A stretch of 31,030 nucleotides of DNA, from contig NW_019775835.1 of the NCBI RefSeq assembly GCF_001039355.2, positions 813,561 to 844,590 on the forward strand, read 5' to 3'. Source of the DNA: Lingula anatina. Taxonomy: Eukaryota > Brachiopoda > Lingulata > Lingulida > Lingulidae. The position numbers and the translations under genes were made by a program. This document shows positions 21,617 through 31,030 of the stretch, one piece after another; positions within the stretch are counted from its first letter, which is position 1, and the number at the start of each line of letters is the position of its first letter. The notes beneath the pieces are model-generated. The model had not been told where the DNA came from, ran no database searches, and saw nothing but the letters and a program-made list of their open reading frames with translations.

Positions 21617-23875
21617 AATTTCTAGTGGACAGCAAGACTAGCAGAGTGTGATGTAGCTAAGATATCTGGAAAATTCCTGCTATAAAATTGGTTCCCCCTC
21701 TTTTTGAAAAATGTAATTTAGTTGCTTTTTTAAGCCCAAAATTTGCATCTTTATACAGGATCAACTTTAAGATAATCAGAGCATCAGAAAAGGTGGAGCC
21801 ATTTGAATTTTAGTTTAGTGAAATCAATGGAAAAATTGAGTATAATTATTACAACTATTGGTTATTAGTAATTTGGTATTATCATTACATCTATTGAAGT
21901 AGTCACATTGGCGCATTTTTCCCCGTGACAATAAAGACAATTTAAAAGCAAAATCATTTCAATGATAAATGAAAGTATAGGTAGTGTTCATAACATTTTA
22001 TTAAAGTTCCCGTGTTTTATTAGTGGTTCCATTGTGCTGACAGCTAGAAAACTTCTCTACCACAATAATCAAATGTGTATGTTTGAAGAAAAGGGAGGTA
22101 TGTTTGCAAAGCATTCAAAATAATTTTTCTAAATCAAATACCGACTTCAAATTTGATTTTATAAAACAGGAATGAACACATTCACGTTTTTTTTAAACAT
22201 TATTTTGAACTATTCGGCTTTGGACACTGCTTACAGAATCTAGGCTCTTGATTTGGCATTGGCTTGACCATGATTGTATGACAAGTAAGCATACAAACCA
22301 CAACCAACAATGCAAAAGCATGCTATAAAAACATTAAGGATATAATATGGTTTATGTGTCATCTTTGAATACACAGCAGTAAGTCAAGGTCTGAAAGACA
22401 ACAATAACTCAAACTCAGCACTGATATTACCCTGTCCTTTATTTGAACTGCAAGTGAATGAAGATCTGAGTGCAATACTGTTATGGAGAGTATGCCAGTT
22501 AAGTCTGGCAGTGATATGTTTGCATATACAATCCTTATGAAAATAATCAAATTGGGAACAAGATATGAGCAACATGTTCAAGTGAATCTCACCTATAACA
22601 TTTTTATGTTTTGAGTTGACTACGAAAGTCAAAGAATACTTATCAATGCACCTATGAACATAAGTATTAAAATCGAATTAGTGTCGATTTCTGATCCTGG
22701 AGGAAGCAGGTCAAAAATGTTTTCCTTCTCTTTGATTTACATATGATAACCAGAAAAACAAGATTTTGGACTAGAACATTTTTTAAACCTGCAAGACCTA
22801 AATCGGATTTCAACCAACCTAGTTTTTAATTTTTTTTAATCTACAAATTCATGATGAAATCTATAAAGTGATTATCATGCAACTACATTTCTCTATGATC
22901 AATACAACAAAACACAAAACTTCGTTATATGCTACAGTTTGTAAAAATGAATGATCAATAAAATAATACTGGAATGATGCTGGATGATAATATCATAAAT
23001 GTTTTCTATGACTGTAAAAACCTGGGATTTCACTTTCAAATATAGAAGGCTTTTTTATGTTCAAATGCTGTCACTTTGTACTAATACAAAAAAATTCATT
23101 TGTTCACCATTTTATACTGTATCTTAGCATAATTGAGAGCAATGCAACTTAACCTGCTACAACAATACTTGCAAGTTTTTAATTACAACAGTAGTTTGGG
23201 GTAAGACTTAAAATGTAATAATCTTCAGTTACATTAATAACAATAACATGCACTATTCTTTATGAGAGATGTTAACTCAAACTACTAATAAATATTTTTC
23301 TTTACAATATGTAAATGGTAAATGCTTAAGTCTAAAAGGCAATACAGATCTTAACTAAATTAAATTAAAAGTTACCAATTCATGGTTCATTTATAGAAGG
23401 TGAAATCCTTAGCAACATGTTTGGCTTAGTAGCAGAAAACACATTACTAAAATATGGTGTTAATTGTTGTTGTTATCAAATAACAATGAGGATAATAATA
23501 ACTGCATGTGACCTTGTTCTACTAATAACTTGACTTAGCCCTTTATGCACCAGCTTTAACCTCTTAATGGAAACTGGTCATGAAAAAAAGTTATTTTTAT
23601 ATTACGTGAATTACATGAAAGCTTTATGCTTGACTAAGGAATCCAAGTAATATTGTGACCACTGATACTGTGTAAAACATGAATAAGAGCAATATATGCA
23701 ATCAAAAACTACTGACTGCTTTAAGTAGAAGAGCATATGTGAGTATAAGTAAAGAGTCAACTCACTTCTGTATTCATGACTTGTCTGCATTTATACCAGA
23801 GGACAAGGCCGTACCTTGACAGCTGTGCATGGTCAACTAACATATTGCCCTTCTGCTTCAGCCTCATCTTTCAAA

Positions 23876-23881
23876 TTTATT
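23876..23881 (-). terminator. Candidate polyadenylation signal of the transgelin-like gene
   Basis: TTTATT on the plus strand gives AATAAA on the minus strand, 290 bases beyond the stop codon at 24171-24173. Further candidates exist at 22438-22443 and 21997-22002, so the true 3' end may be more distal. Confidence 0.35.
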
Positions 23882-24170
23882 TTCTTAATAAAAATGCTCA
23901 GGTGTTGAGTAAAATGCACACCTGTGTTTGCAACTTAAAGATGCTAAATAAAAAACTCTCTATCCTGAAGCACCCTGTTTGAGGTAACAGTTGCATTCAC
24001 TACAATAAAATATAAATATCCATTGAAATAAATCTAATATTTTCTCCTCTGCTCCCCTTGGTCTTCAGTCCTACAGCTAAAACAGGCATGCAACTCCTTA
24101 CAAAATGACCTGTCCCAGTCACAAAATGCACTGTCTCAGTATATATATTTTTTGCCCTACATTTCTAGTG

Positions 24171-29960
<5,790 letters not shown>

Positions 29961-30644
29961 CTAAAATACAGACAATTATATTATTGATTTCATTAAAAAA
30001 GACAACTTTCAATATATGCACCTACGTATATCTTAAATATCTCTGACTATGTCTCAAACAAAAATTTTTACTTTCAGTGGAAGTAGACAATGTGTTAGCT
30101 ACAGTTTCAAGTCCTTTTGAGTTTTTTCTCAAAAGAATTATTTAAATAATATCCCCTAACAGACCTAAAGCCAAAAAAGAATCAACGACTTTCCTATATT
30201 TTCTGTGTGAAACCATAAATAAATTTAAAACTATTTATTTGCAACAACAGCAACAACAATAATAATATTCAGTCATTCAATTGAAAAACATGGCAGTAAA
30301 CTCCATAGATTACTTTATACTTTTTTCAGTAAAATAATGACACTTATTTTTATTATTCAAATCAGCAAAAATGCTGGAAGGTATGTCTACATACAATCTC
30401 AAGTCAAAATACAGTAGCTTTATCAGAAGACTTTGTGTTTTCTGAATGTTTCTGTCATGTTTACAACACAGGCAATAAATCAATCATCTACCAGTGGCAT
30501 TAACCTGGTGACTAACTGGCCAGGTAGAGAATTAATTAGACATAATAGAAGCAAATCAAATTGTCCACTTTTGGTGTGAGTGTGAAAGTAGACCAAAAGT
30601 TTTCTTTGCTGATAATGTTATTTGAAGGTGTGTGTGTGTGCGTG

Positions 30645-30726
<82 letters not shown>

Positions 30727-31030
30727 ATTTCAGTAAGGGTGGTTTAATAGACCAACAAGATACTATGCACTCTTTGACTCTGTCAACACATTACAGCATT
30801 ATGTTCCACTACAGCAGTCTCTATTCTGGGGCACTTAACCCTGATTCCACAGGCTTTGTCACTGACTGCATACTACTGAAAGGTCCTTTCACAATGAAAG
30901 AGGTGAATCTAAATTTTATGCTCTAACACACCCATGATCATAGGTACGTTCAGATGGATGTGAAAATGAAACATAAAAACTCATGAAAGTAAAATCCTTT
31001 GTCACATTGAAATTGAACTAAATGAATATA
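29961..31030. other. 5' side of the transgelin-like gene, no exon identified
   Basis: This should be intron upstream of the exon ending at 29960. I looked on the minus strand for the short N-terminal exon and found no convincing ATG with a phase-0 donor. Apart from the GA microsatellite nothing is recognised. Confidence 0.45.
30629..30721. repeat. (GT)n-(GA)n compound microsatellite
   Basis: A short GT tract (30629-30645, one GC interruption) runs into a near-perfect GA tract of about 75 bases to 30721 with one AA interruption. On the minus strand it gives a spurious serine/leucine reading frame. Confidence 0.95.

Larger units (their letters stand above)
20530..24170. other. Convergent gap between EIPR1 and the transgelin-like gene
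   Basis: Roughly 3.6 kb of AT-rich sequence with no supported gene. It should contain the 3' UTRs of both convergent genes. Landmarks are a G14 run (21128-21141) and a T29 run (21586-21614). The reading frames at 22359-22632 and 23776-23982 have no recognisable content. Confidence 0.5.

Noticed and set aside
30536-30727. Serine/leucine repeat reading frame
   Set aside because: Translation of the GA microsatellite.

Overview
The window is eukaryotic nuclear DNA from an animal. It is AT-rich, with compact multi-exon genes, clean GT/AG splice sites, long non-coding stretches, microsatellites and decayed mobile elements. The five protein genes are clear bilaterian orthologues. The gene structure and transposon types fit a marine invertebrate, possibly a lophotrochozoan such as a mollusc. 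That assignment is an inference, and the species cannot be read from the sequence.

Layout, left to right: (1) a single-exon PH-domain adaptor of the Sesquipedalian/PHETA family (1114-1965, +). (2) An eight-exon orthologue of vertebrate C8orf76, a TPR-like protein of unknown function that here carries a cysteine cluster (3341-7553, +). (3) A broken tyrosine-recombinase (DIRS/Ngaro-type) retrotransposon on the minus strand (about 8510-10920), with gag, RNase H tail and recombinase fragments, an internal deletion and a nested insertion. (4) TRAPPC12 on the minus strand (11627-17192), with one exon cut by an assembly N. (5) EIPR1/TSSC1 on the plus strand (17373-20529). Its start codon is only 180 bp from that of TRAPPC12. 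(6) About 3.6 kb with no gene. (7) The 3' five exons of a transgelin/Mp20-like calponin-family gene on the minus strand (24171-29960), whose first coding exon lies outside what can be seen.

Functionally, TRAPPC12 (TRAPPIII tethering complex), EIPR1 (partner of the EARP/GARP tethers) and PHETA (OCRL-binding endosome/TGN adaptor) all act in endosome-Golgi trafficking. TRAPPC12 and EIPR1 are also divergent neighbours in human (2p25.3), so the shared promoter region looks like an ancient linkage. The transgelin-like gene is an actin-binding protein with no evident link to the others.

I found no rRNA, tRNA, CRISPR or prokaryote-type system. The most useful observations are the conserved head-to-head pair, the cysteine-rich insert in the C8orf76 orthologue, the rearranged DIRS-type element, two MITE-like elements and the probable assembly defect inside TRAPPC12.
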